Assembly (NCBI GenBank): GCA_023426005.1
Contig: JAFABO010000235.1
Location: forward strand, 1 to 19,167
Origin: Bacillota bacterium
GTDB lineage: Bacteria > Bacillota > Clostridia > Acetivibrionales > DSM-1351
Direction of reading: 5' to 3'
DNA: 19,167 nt
Position numbers and translations under genes: made by a program. Positions 1 to 7,259 of the stretch are shown here, piece after piece (within the stretch, counting starts at the first letter, position 1; the number at the start of each line of letters is the position of its first letter). The notes below the pieces were generated by a model. The model was given only the letters and a program-made list of their open reading frames with translations. It was not told the DNA's origin and did no database searches.

Positions 1-75
1 AACCACTTTACCTTCGTCGACAATTTACCGCAATTGTTTTTAACTGTGCATCTTATTTCATGAAGTTGTACTCGC

Positions 76-151
76 GTACCAGTTGATTCTGATTAAATCT
101 ATCTGTAAAGCAAAACAAAATTTTAATTAGCACAACGGGTTAATTTAACGC
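76..151 (-). repeat. 76-bp dispersed repeat, copy A
   Basis: This segment aligns without gaps to 10913-10988, with about 66 of 76 positions identical by hand count. The longest identical core is CTGTAAAGCAAAACAAAATT, read on the plus strand. Both copies lie in intergenic DNA in the same orientation, flanked by minus-strand genes. Copy A sits downstream of the histidine kinase gene and may also be the leader of a gene beyond the left edge. A hairpin-forming sequence lies at the same end of both copies. I do not recognise the element; a small non-autonomous repeat or a shared leader/regulatory element are both possible. Confidence 0.7.
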
Positions 152-159
152 GTTGTGCT
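129..159 (-). terminator. Hairpin downstream of the histidine kinase gene, possible terminator
   Basis: The arms AGCACAACG (129-137) and CGTTGTGCT (151-159) are perfect 9-bp complements around a 13-nt loop that itself contains GTTAA/TTAAC. On the minus strand the hairpin starts 24 nt past the kinase stop codon and is followed by an A/T-rich but not purely U-rich stretch. It could therefore be a weak terminator, or the structured end of the dispersed repeat that overlaps it. Confidence 0.4.
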
Positions 160-183
160 TTCCAGATTAATCAACGAAATAAT

Positions 184-1578
184 TTAAGCCTTCAGCTTTG
201 GCAGAGTGACGGTAAATTCAGTACCCTTTTCCGGGCTGCTTTGAACCCCGATGGAGCCTCTATGTGCCGCAACAATGGCCTTGCTTATTGTCAGGCCTAT
301 TCCCGAACCTCCTGTAAGCCTGTTCCTGGATTTGTCCGCTCTGTAAAACCGTTCGAATATATAGGGCAGATCCTCTCCGGGTATACCGGGGCCATTGTCT
401 TTTATTCCGATTATAACATCATTTGTCTCAGATTTTATTTCAACCTTTACCACCCCTCCTTCAGGCGTATATTTCAGCGCATTGGAAAGAAGGTTTATGA
501 TTACCTGGCTTATTTTATCCCTGTCTGCATTTATCTCGGTACTGTCCCCTGTAAATTCAATATTTAACCCCTTATTTAAAAACTGGCTTTCAAAATTTTG
601 AATCAGCCTTTTAGTGAGCTCTGCAATATCAAAGGATTCTTTATTCAGAACGGGCTTATCACTTTCATACCTGGTCAGCTTTTCAAGGTCGCCCACCATT
701 TTGCCTATACGTACGATTTCTTCATGACAGCTCTTTAGCCTCTCGGCATCAGCTTCCCAGATGCCGTCAATCATTGCTTCCATGTGACTTTGAAGTGTTG
801 CAAGGGGGGTCCGGAGCTCGTGAGCCACATCTCCCGTCAGTCTTTTGCGCAAAGCCTCCTGCTTTTCCAGTGATTCGGCAAGCTGGTTTACTGTGGATGT
901 CAATTCGTTTATCTCGGCAGTATTTGATTTCTGGTTGATCCTTTCTGAGTAATAACCCTTTGAAATTGATTTTGCAGCCGAAATGACCCTGGAAATAGGT
1001 GAACTCAGCCACCGTGACATAATCCAGCCCAAAATCAGGGCAAAAACCAGAGAAAACAGCCCAACACCCAGGAGCACATTGTTAAAAGCATCTATAAAGG
1101 CCTTATCATGTTCATTGAGATAATTGGGGCCATAAGTGCCTATTTCCACAACTCCGACTTTATTCAGATTGTTGTACAGGGAATAAGGAACCTCTGTGTA
1201 CTTCGCTTCTTTTGAGCCGGAAATCCCATTGGAATTGGCAGCCATATGCTCGATTATCTGCTGGCACATTCCATTGTTATGCTCTTTTGCATCCCAGAGT
1301 GTTTTTCCGTTTATGTCCTTTACTTTAATAATGATGCCGTTTATAAGATAACTTTCGCCTATTGAGGCAACGGAATCAATATTCCAGTTGCTATTGCCTT
1401 TGTACTGGGCTGCAAGAGTTGCCACTATTTCTTTATTCCTGAGCTGCTGGTTCTCATTGACATACTCTCTGAAATGTTCCACAACAAATAAATTTGTCAA
1501 TGCGTTAATCAGAAATACAATTATGACGGCAGCAATAATATAAGACATGGATAGCTTTGTCCGCAAGCTGTTTACCAT
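184..1578 (-). CDS. Membrane sensor histidine kinase (HAMP, HisKA, HATPase_c)
   Basis: This 464-residue two-component sensor kinase should autophosphorylate and pass phosphate to the regulator encoded just upstream. Transmembrane segments lie near residues 12-32 and 168-189. They enclose an extracytoplasmic sensor region of about 135 residues that I do not recognise. A HAMP linker follows (about 190-242), then the H-box with phospho-acceptor His253 (VAHELRTPL), the N-box Asn366, the G1 box DNGPGIP at 394-400, the F-box around 408-412 and the G2 box GGSGIGL at 423-429. All catalytic boxes are intact. The start has a GAAGG ribosome site 10 nt upstream. The gene begins 22 nt after the regulator gene ends, so the two are almost certainly co-transcribed. 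Its position behind copA and copZ suggests, but does not prove, a metal or envelope-stress signal. The class resembles BaeS/CusS-type kinases. Confidence 0.93.
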   Translation of the reverse strand: MVNSLRTKLSMSYIIAAVIIVFLINALTNLFVVEHFREYVNENQQLRNKEIVATLAAQYKGNSNWNIDSVASIGESYLINGIIIKVKDINGKTLWDAKEHNNGMCQQIIEHMAANSNGISGSKEAKYTEVPYSLYNNLNKVGVVEIGTYGPNYLNEHDKAFIDAFNNVLLGVGLFSLVFALILGWIMSRWLSSPISRVISAAKSISKGYYSERINQKSNTAEINELTSTVNQLAESLEKQEALRKRLTGDVAHELRTPLATLQSHMEAMIDGIWEADAERLKSCHEEIVRIGKMVGDLEKLTRYESDKPVLNKESFDIAELTKRLIQNFESQFLNKGLNIEFTGDSTEINADRDKISQVIINLLSNALKYTPEGGVVKVEIKSETNDVIIGIKDNGPGIPGEDLPYIFERFYRADKSRNRLTGGSGIGLTISKAIVAAHRGSIGVQSSPEKGTEFTVTLPKLKA

Positions 1579-1600
1579 TTCATACCAACCTTCTTTAATG

Positions 1601-2296
1601 TTAATCTTCCCTGCACAACCTGTACCCTATACCGTGTACCGTTTGCAAATACCTGGGGTCCCTGGGGTCATCTTCTATTTTTTGTCTCAAATTTTTTATA
1701 TGTGTATCGACTGTTCTGTCAAACCCCTCAAAATCATCGCCCAGAGCCACGGTGATCAATTCTTCGCGGGTAAAGGTTTTATTGGGATACCTCAGCATTG
1801 TAAGAAAAATTTTATACTCATTAGGTGTAAGATTTATTATCTCTTCTTTCTTTTTCACCTCGTGTTTCATATCATCCACCACAATGCCCCCAAGCTCTAT
1901 GACACTTGAAACAGGCGGGGGGCTTTCAGGAGCTCTCCGTAAAACGGCTGCAACTCTTGCCACAAGCTGCCTTGGGCTGAAAGGTTTTAATATATAATCA
2001 TCGGCACCTGTTTCAAGGCCCTTTAATATATTTTCCTCATCTGCCTTGGCAGTGAGCATTATAATTGGAACCTCTGACTTCCTCCTGATATTTTTGCAGA
2101 TTTCCTCCCCTGAGATATCGGGAAGCATCAGGTCCAAAATAATCAAGGCAGGCACTGTTTTTTCAAATACCGCCATGGCCTGATTCCCGTTGAGGGCTGT
2201 GTATACTTCATATCCGCTGTGCTCAAGATAAGATTTTACAACCTCTACTATTTTCTGCTCGTCGTCAACTACAAGTATTTTTTTTGGTAAACTCAT
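1601..2296 (-). CDS. OmpR/PhoB-family response regulator
   Basis: This two-domain transcription factor has 231 residues. The receiver domain (about 6-118) shows acidic residues Asp11/Asp12, phospho-acceptor Asp55 (LIILDLMLP), Thr82 and Lys104. The winged-helix DNA-binding domain (about 132-228) carries the recognition-helix segment RTVDTHIKNLRQKI and the typical end HGIGYRL. A longer reading frame begins at 2329, but the ATG at 2296 is preferred because a GGGAG ribosome site lies 8 nt before it and receiver domains normally begin right after such a start. It is the partner of the downstream histidine kinase. It lies 85 nt after the copZ stop, across an intercistronic hairpin, so it may be co-transcribed with copA-copZ and control that operon. 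The target genes are inferred, not shown. Confidence 0.93.
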   Translation of the reverse strand: MSLPKKILVVDDEQKIVEVVKSYLEHSGYEVYTALNGNQAMAVFEKTVPALIILDLMLPDISGEEICKNIRRKSEVPIIMLTAKADEENILKGLETGADDYILKPFSPRQLVARVAAVLRRAPESPPPVSSVIELGGIVVDDMKHEVKKKEEIINLTPNEYKIFLTMLRYPNKTFTREELITVALGDDFEGFDRTVDTHIKNLRQKIEDDPRDPRYLQTVHGIGYRLCRED

Positions 2297-2329
2297 AATA
2301 GAAACTCCCGTCAAACTGTTGTTATGCAA

Positions 2330-2364
2330 AGATACCCCGCTTCATTCCGTGAAGCGAGGTGTCT
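2330..2364 (-). other. Intercistronic hairpin between copZ-like gene and response regulator
   Basis: Two 15-nt arms (2330-2344 and 2350-2364) pair along their full length on the minus strand, with two G-U pairs and a 5-nt loop. The RNA after it reads TTTGCATAAC, which lacks a long U-run, so this looks like a weak terminator, an attenuator or an RNA-processing/stability hairpin. It could lower regulator/kinase expression relative to copA-copZ. Confidence 0.5.
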
Positions 2365-2381
2365 CCTGAATAAAATATGTT

Positions 2382-2597
2382 TTATTTGATCACGTCATAG
2401 CCCTGGTCTTCAATTGCATCCATTATTGCCTTTCCGGATACCTTTTCAGGGTCAAATTCAACGGTAACCTTTTTGTTGGCCAGATCGACCGAAACCTTGT
2501 CGACTCCGTCAAGGGCTCCGACAGCTTTTTTTACGCTGTTTTCACAGTGGCTGCAGGACATTCCTTCAACAGCTATATCAGTAATTTCTTTTGCCAT
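2382..2597 (-). CDS. copZ: CopZ-like copper chaperone (HMA domain)
   Basis: A 71-residue single heavy-metal-associated domain protein that should bind Cu(I) in the cytosol and deliver it to the CopA exporter. The metal site is GMSCSHC near residues 12-18, and the length fits a lone beta-alpha-beta-beta-alpha-beta HMA fold. An in-frame ATG exists 15 nt upstream, but the start at 2597 has GGAGGG about 7 nt before it and gives a standard N-terminus (MAKEITDIAV). The gene starts about 60 nt after the CopA stop on the same strand, the usual copA-copZ arrangement in Firmicutes. The Cys-x-x-Cys ligands are intact. HMA proteins can bind other soft metals, but pairing with a CPC-type ATPase favours copper. 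Confidence 0.9.
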   Translation of the reverse strand: MAKEITDIAVEGMSCSHCENSVKKAVGALDGVDKVSVDLANKKVTVEFDPEKVSGKAIMDAIEDQGYDVIK

Positions 2598-2657
2598 ATA
2601 AAATCCCTCCAAATATTATTATCTAATTAAATCAACCGGTTGACAGCTGACTAATTT

Positions 2658-5081
2658 CTATTTTTTAAATGCTTTAAAGCGTTTCAGGCTGAGCGAATTT
2701 GTTACAACGGATACCGAGCTGAAAGCCATTGCTCCTCCCGCTATGATCGGACTCAATAAACCAAAAGCCGCAAAAGGTATTCCGATTATATTATATATAA
2801 ATGCCCAATACAGGTTCTGCTTAATCTTGTTCATGGTTCGTTTGGACAATTTGATTGCGGTAGGTATTGAACGCAGGTCCCCGCTCATAAGGGTGATATC
2901 GGCAGCCTCAATGGCCACATCCGTCCCTGTTCCTATTGCCATGCCTATATCTGCCGTTGCAAGCGCCGGAGCGTCATTTATTCCGTCTCCCACCATGCCT
3001 ACTATCCTGCCCTGTTTTTTAAGCTTCTCCACCTCTTCTGCCTTGTTCTCAGGGAGAACTTCAGCCAGGACGTTTTCAATGCCCACCTGTTTTGCAATTG
3101 CAGCAGCCGTTCTCTTATTGTCGCCTGTGATCATATAGACCGCAATTCCCATATCCAGCAGTTCCCTGATTGCTTCTTTGGAGTTTTCCTTTACGGTATC
3201 GGCAACTGCAAGTATAGCTTCGATCCTGTTGTTTACAGACATGAGCATGGCAGTTTTACCTTCATCCTCGAGCCCTGCAATTGTGTTTTCTATACCGTCT
3301 ATATCAATTCCTTTTTCCTTCAGCAGTTTTCTTGTACCAAGGAAAATCTCACTGTCACCTACAACTGCCCTGATACCTCTGCCGGGTATGGCTTCAAAAT
3401 TATCAGGATCAGGTATGCTGCCAAAATTCTCTTTGCCTTTTTCATAAATAGCAGCACCTAAAGGATGCTCCGAGCTTTTTTCCGAAATTGCGGCCAGCTT
3501 GAGAAGTTCGGAGTTTTCATACCGGTTCAGGGAAATTATATCTGTAACCTCCGGCCTGCCCTTGGTAATTGTCCCCGTTTTATCCAGAACAATGCTGTTT
3601 AGCTTATAGGCTCTTTCCAGGTGTTCGCCTCCCTTGATAAGGATACCATTTTCGGCGCCCTTTCCGGTGCCCACCATGATGGCGGTGGGAGTGGCCAATC
3701 CTAACGCACACGGACACGCAATAACAAGAACCGACACGGCACTGACTATTGCTCCCGTAAAGTCGCCTGCCGCCAGATACCAGACAAGGAACGTAACCAG
3801 AGCTATTCCGATGACAACGGGTACGAAAATACCCGATACCCTGTCGGCTATTTTCTGGATAGGGGCTTTTGAGCCCTGAGCGTCCTCAACCATCTTTATG
3901 ATTTGTGACAGGGCGGTATCTTTCCCTATCTTTGTAGCTTCAAATTTAAAAGTGCCGAACTTGTTGATGGTTGCACCAATAACCGTATCACCTGGCTTTT
4001 TTTCAACCGGAAGACTTTCGCCGGTCAACATGGATTCATCAATTGAGGAATTGCCCTCAACAATCTTTCCGTCCACAGGTATCTTCTCACCAGGTCTGAC
4101 AACAACAATATAACCAACCTCAACCTCTTCAACGGGGATATCCTTTTCAACCCCGTCCAGTATGACCCTGGCAGTCTTTGCCTGAAGCCCCATGAGCTTC
4201 TTAATGGCTTCCGACGTCTTGCCCTTTGCAACAGCTTCAAAGTACTTTCCAAGAAGTATCAGTGTAATAATTACGGCGGCGGCTTCAAAATAAAGTTCCT
4301 TCATCATCACTCCGGGCTGTGCTGGTACAAAAAATGCATTGTAAATACTGAAAAAATATGCCGCCGATGTGCCCATGGCTATGAGCACATCCATATTTGC
4401 ACTCCTTGCCTTCAGTGCATGGTATGCATTTTTATAAAATCTGAAGCCTATTATAAACTGTACAGGTGTGGCTATAATAAGCTGAAAATACTCATTGTGA
4501 AGAAAGGCCACATCTATTTTAATCAGTGAGAGCAGCATTGCCAGTATTAACGGCGAACTCAAAACCGCAGAAGCTATCAATTCAAATTTCAGTTTCCTGA
4601 TTTCTTTTTCACGTTGGGCTTTCTCCCTGTCCTGGGAAACATCTTCAACCTTTTCGGCCTTATAGCCAAGAGCTCCGATGACATTTATTATATCGGAAAC
4701 TTTTACGACAGCCGGATCAAACTCAACTGCAGCTTTTTCTGTCGCCAGGTTAACTGCGGCAGCTGAAATTCCCTCCATTTTCCCAAGTCTTCTCTCAATT
4801 TTGGCTGAACATGCGGCACAGCTCATGCCTGTTATTTTTAACTCCGCCTTGTTATTACTTTTTGAAGTATTCTGTAAAACATCATAACCGAGTTTTCTTA
4901 CAGTCTCACTTATTTTATCTGAATCCAACAGAGTATCCTCATACTCCACTGTCGCTCTTTCTATTGCAAAGTTAACATTTGCATGTGCCACACCCTCCAG
5001 CTTATTCAGTCCCTTTTCAATTCTTGCAGCACAGGCGGCGCACGACATTCCCGTTATATTAAAACTTTCCTTTTTCTCCAT
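2658..5081 (-). CDS. copA: Copper-exporting P1B-type ATPase CopA
   Basis: This 807-residue membrane ATPase should export Cu(I) from the cytosol. Two N-terminal HMA domains carry CxxC pairs at Cys14/Cys17 and Cys88/Cys91. The core has the actuator motif TGES (353-356), the membrane metal site CPC (456-458), the phosphorylation motif DKTGT (500-504), the nucleotide-binding SEHP (537-540) and the hinge GDGINDAP (698-705). Tyr763-Asn764 and Met785-x-x-Ser788-Ser789 in the last two membrane helices match the Cu(I)-specific P1B-1 signature, which argues against Cd/Zn/Pb transport. A frame extension to 5132 exists, but the ATG at 5081 has AAAGGA 8 nt upstream and begins right before the first HMA domain. 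A TTGCAT-17-TATACT promoter directly precedes it. copZ-like and two-component genes follow on the same strand. Confidence 0.96.
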   Translation of the reverse strand: MEKKESFNITGMSCAACAARIEKGLNKLEGVAHANVNFAIERATVEYEDTLLDSDKISETVRKLGYDVLQNTSKSNNKAELKITGMSCAACSAKIERRLGKMEGISAAAVNLATEKAAVEFDPAVVKVSDIINVIGALGYKAEKVEDVSQDREKAQREKEIRKLKFELIASAVLSSPLILAMLLSLIKIDVAFLHNEYFQLIIATPVQFIIGFRFYKNAYHALKARSANMDVLIAMGTSAAYFFSIYNAFFVPAQPGVMMKELYFEAAAVIITLILLGKYFEAVAKGKTSEAIKKLMGLQAKTARVILDGVEKDIPVEEVEVGYIVVVRPGEKIPVDGKIVEGNSSIDESMLTGESLPVEKKPGDTVIGATINKFGTFKFEATKIGKDTALSQIIKMVEDAQGSKAPIQKIADRVSGIFVPVVIGIALVTFLVWYLAAGDFTGAIVSAVSVLVIACPCALGLATPTAIMVGTGKGAENGILIKGGEHLERAYKLNSIVLDKTGTITKGRPEVTDIISLNRYENSELLKLAAISEKSSEHPLGAAIYEKGKENFGSIPDPDNFEAIPGRGIRAVVGDSEIFLGTRKLLKEKGIDIDGIENTIAGLEDEGKTAMLMSVNNRIEAILAVADTVKENSKEAIRELLDMGIAVYMITGDNKRTAAAIAKQVGIENVLAEVLPENKAEEVEKLKKQGRIVGMVGDGINDAPALATADIGMAIGTGTDVAIEAADITLMSGDLRSIPTAIKLSKRTMNKIKQNLYWAFIYNIIGIPFAAFGLLSPIIAGGAMAFSSVSVVTNSLSLKRFKAFKK

Positions 5082-5103
5082 TAAAATATTCCTTTCTGCT
5101 GCA

Positions 5104-5132
5104 AGTATAAAGAATCCGGAGCAATTATGCAA
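5104..5132 (-). promoter_or_regulatory. Candidate sigma-A promoter of copA
   Basis: On the minus strand TTGCAT (5127-5132), a 17-nt spacer and TATACT (5104-5109) closely match the housekeeping consensus. The predicted transcription start leaves a leader of only about 15-20 nt before the CopA start codon, just enough for the ribosome site. This would let copA-copZ be transcribed separately from the upstream DUF2318 gene. Confidence 0.5.
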
Positions 5133-5144
5133 ATTTCCTTATTC

Positions 5145-5159
5145 AAACAGCTGCTGTTT
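5145..5159. promoter_or_regulatory. Inverted repeat upstream of the copA promoter, possible operator
   Basis: The sequence AAACAG-CTG-CTGTTT is a perfect 6-bp inverted repeat with a 3-bp centre, ending 12 bp upstream of the candidate -35 box. Its place fits an activator or repressor site. It does not resemble the CsoR or CopY operators I know, and a 6-bp repeat can arise by chance, so the call is weak. Confidence 0.25.
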
Positions 5160-5206
5160 TAAAAAGCCGATTATACCTGATATATTATTGAAAGCTTAAG
5201 CAGATG

Positions 5207-5374
5207 TCAATCTCCGCAGCAGCTTCCGCCCTCTTCTCCGATCCCGCCGTTTTCATCCTTTTCACCATCTCCTCCGTAACCTGAAGCCGGATCGATGTTT
5301 TCAACTTCTTTTTTTACTGGATCGAGATCGAAATTGTTTATATACTCCACTACCTTTATATACCCATTTATCAT
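5207..5374 (-). CDS. Small 55-residue ORF with C-terminal Cys-Cys, in copper cluster
   Basis: An ATG-initiated ORF of 55 codons lies between the DUF2318 gene (stop 20 nt upstream) and copA, on the same strand. The first 28 or so residues (MINGYIKVVEYINNF...) look like a short helix-forming, charged segment. The rest is rich in Gly, Glu and Asp and ends GGSCCGD. No signal peptide or membrane segment is visible. The ribosome site is weak (GGATGG overlapping the start region); a TTG start slightly upstream is possible. I do not recognise a family. A vicinal Cys pair in a flexible tail next to a copper exporter suggests thiol or metal chemistry, but this is inference. The lack of internal stops over 168 nt could still be chance. 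Confidence 0.5.
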   Translation of the reverse strand: MINGYIKVVEYINNFDLDPVKKEVENIDPASGYGGDGEKDENGGIGEEGGSCCGD

Positions 5375-5394
5375 ACCATCCAACAACCAAAGTA

Positions 5395-5883
5395 TTATTT
5401 TGTCTTCCAGTTATCTGTGAAAAGTTCCTTATTCTGCTCTATAAAGTCCCTGGAAATAGTAATGTTTGTACCGTCATCGTCTTTATCCTCTTTTAGTATC
5501 GGTATAGGATTACAGCCGCCTCTCTGCTGTTCTACCATATCCATGGAAAACCTGTTTCCACAGTTCTGGCAGACAAGTGTATCACCTTCCTGCTTATAAT
5601 AGGCTCTGGGCGAACCGTTGCACACCTGGCAGGTATTAAAGGCCGTTCTTATTGTTCCGTCACTGGCTTTTACGGCCAGTATCTCCAGGTTTTTCTTACC
5701 TATTTTTACAGGATAGAATTTAACCGTTTCTGATATCTCACTTTTATTGATAACAACGTCTGTTCCTCCGGCAGCGGAACTTTCCGGATTCCCGCCTGCT
5801 GCCAATCTTGAAACAAAAATTACCCCAACGAGTATAACAGCTATTCCGATAATAATTACAATATGTTTATTTTTAAAGTTCAT
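5395..5883 (-). CDS. DUF2318-type membrane-anchored cysteine protein
   Basis: A 162-residue protein with an N-terminal membrane anchor (about residues 8-28) and a domain that should face outside. It has Cys85-x-x-Cys88, Cys105-x-x-Cys108 and a GGCNP motif (Cys124), the pattern I associate with DUF2318, annotated as an Fe-S-like or metal-binding protein. Members of this family occur beside iron or copper uptake genes in other bacteria (from memory, for example near P19/FTR1-type loci). The start at 5883 is chosen over 5895 because GGAGG sits 5 nt upstream. Here it precedes the small Cys-Cys ORF and copA on the same strand, about 300 bp from copA, so a role in extracytoplasmic metal or thiol handling is plausible. 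The bound cofactor cannot be told from the sequence. Confidence 0.8.
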   Translation of the reverse strand: MNFKNKHIVIIIGIAVILVGVIFVSRLAAGGNPESSAAGGTDVVINKSEISETVKFYPVKIGKKNLEILAVKASDGTIRTAFNTCQVCNGSPRAYYKQEGDTLVCQNCGNRFSMDMVEQQRGGCNPIPILKEDKDDDGTNITISRDFIEQNKELFTDNWKTK

Positions 5884-6004
5884 ACGTTCCTCCATAATTT
5901 ATATTTTATGAGAGCATTTTAACAAACAAATATGTAGATTTTATGAAGAATTAATATGCGGAACCCGCCATAACATTTAAAATCTCAATTTATCCCGGCA
6001 TATA

Positions 6005-6033
6005 TTTACATTCAACAAAATCTAAAGTAATAT
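6005..6033 (+). promoter_or_regulatory. Candidate sigma-A promoter of the LCP gene
   Basis: TTTACA (6005-6010), a 17-nt spacer and TAATAT (6028-6033) lie upstream of the LCP start codon, giving a leader of about 30 nt. The divergent region 5884-6070 must also drive the DUF2318 gene; for that strand I see only a weaker TTGTTA-16-TATAAA candidate. Confidence 0.55.
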
Positions 6034-6070
6034 TGTTTTATGTATTAAATATTTTACCAGGGGTGCGAAT

Positions 6071-7216
6071 ATGAAATCTGTAAAAATTACCTGTTTAGCC
6101 TGCTTAATATGCGGAATTATCCTTTTTGCCGCCGGGATTACCCTTCTCTTTAATATAAACAATGCCCCAAATCCCGATGTTGCAGAAAACAGTACACCTT
6201 CCACCGAAACAAATTCCTTTGACACAACCAATAACTATACAGGAAATATGAATCCTATAAATTTTCTCGTGTTAATAAAAGAGGCTTCCGGAAGTAATAC
6301 CGATACCATAATCATAGCCAATTATTCTCCGCAAACCAAGCAAATCAACCTTTTGACTGTTCCCAGAGATACAAAGGGAACCAACATGTCCGACATTAAA
6401 ATAAATTCTTTTTATGACATGGGCTACAGGCAAAAAATGCCCAAAGGCACATCTGAGTTGGAACGCAAGCATAGTGCATTAAAATATACAGCCCAGACAA
6501 TAAGTAACCTTACAAATATAAAAATCAATTATTATATCTACCTGGAAATTGACACAATAAAGTCAATAGTGGACAAGCTGGGAGGAATTTACTTTGATGT
6601 CCCCGCCAAGCTGAAATATAACGATCCCGTACAGAATCTCCATATAGATCTGCAAAAAGGCTACCAGCTCCTGGATGGGGATAAAACCGAACAGCTGCTG
6701 CGCTTCAGGAAACCTCAGACCCGTTATTATACCCGTGAGGAATTAAAAGAGGTTAACAAATACTATAATGGTTCCGATTTAAAAAGAACAGAAATGCAGA
6801 TAAACTTTGTTAATGCCATTATACAGCAAAAGGTCAGTTTGCTTGAACTCCCCAGGCTTATTCCCATAGTGAGCTACGCTTTTGATAACGTAATAACAAA
6901 TACCGAGCTCAGTGACGTCCTCTCACTGCTGGGCGCATTTACACAGGGCTCCAGACCCGAGATGAATACCTTCAAATTATACGGGATTGATAAAAGAATT
7001 GCTGGTGCCGACTTCTTTATATACAACGAAACGGTTGAAGATACAAAAAGCAGAGAACTGCTGAGGGCCGATAAAGTCATTGAACAATACTTTACCATTC
7101 CCTACGGAAACTTTATTCCCGACCAGGCTTCCATATATGATTTTAAAATAGCCAACAGGGATAATCCCTCAAACAGCGATACCGATTCTGTGGGCGATAA
7201 TAAAGACAAACCGTAA
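6071..7216 (+). CDS. LytR-CpsA-Psr (LCP) family wall-polymer phosphotransferase
   Basis: This 381-residue protein belongs to the LCP family, whose members transfer lipid-linked teichoic acids or capsular glycans onto peptidoglycan at the outer membrane face. A single N-terminal membrane anchor lies at about residues 7-28, followed by a Ser/Thr/Asn-rich linker. The catalytic domain begins near residue 62 with FLVLIKEASGSNTDT (Asp78) and continues with LLTVPRDT (Arg99, Asp100), then YQLLDGDKTEQLLRFRKPQ (Arg211, Arg213); these match the metal- and pyrophosphate-binding positions of the family. The C-terminal tail (about 360-381) is hydrophilic and looks disordered. AGGGGTG lies 5 nt before the ATG. 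It is a single-gene unit, convergent with the repeat-protein gene downstream. No partner glycan genes are visible, so the substrate polymer is unknown. Confidence 0.88.
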   Translation: MKSVKITCLACLICGIILFAAGITLLFNINNAPNPDVAENSTPSTETNSFDTTNNYTGNMNPINFLVLIKEASGSNTDTIIIANYSPQTKQINLLTVPRDTKGTNMSDIKINSFYDMGYRQKMPKGTSELERKHSALKYTAQTISNLTNIKINYYIYLEIDTIKSIVDKLGGIYFDVPAKLKYNDPVQNLHIDLQKGYQLLDGDKTEQLLRFRKPQTRYYTREELKEVNKYYNGSDLKRTEMQINFVNAIIQQKVSLLELPRLIPIVSYAFDNVITNTELSDVLSLLGAFTQGSRPEMNTFKLYGIDKRIAGADFFIYNETVEDTKSRELLRADKVIEQYFTIPYGNFIPDQASIYDFKIANRDNPSNSDTDSVGDNKDKP

Positions 7217-7221
7217 AAAAC

Positions 7222-7255
7222 GTCCAAAAAGGCCCGGTTCAGGGAACCAAGCCTT
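7222..7255 (-). terminator. Rho-independent terminator for the PsbP-repeat protein operon
   Basis: On the minus strand a 12-bp stem (arms 7244-7255 and 7229-7240), fully paired with two G-U pairs and a 3-nt loop, is followed by a U-run, a GGACG break and a second U-run. It begins just past the stop codon of the 7260-9149 gene. Read on the plus strand the stem has two mismatches and no U-run, so it serves mainly the minus strand. Confidence 0.75.
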
Positions 7256-7259
7256 CGAA

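Noticed and set aside
767..1012. Open frame of 81 codons on the minus strand inside the histidine kinase gene
   Set aside because: It lies wholly within the kinase frame region, has no ribosome site and its translation is rich in Cys, Arg and Gly without family features.
5195..5209. Possible selenocysteine read-through at the TGA of the small Cys-Cys ORF
   Set aside because: Read-through would add only a short tail with no conserved pattern, and no bacterial SECIS-like hairpin is evident directly after the TGA.
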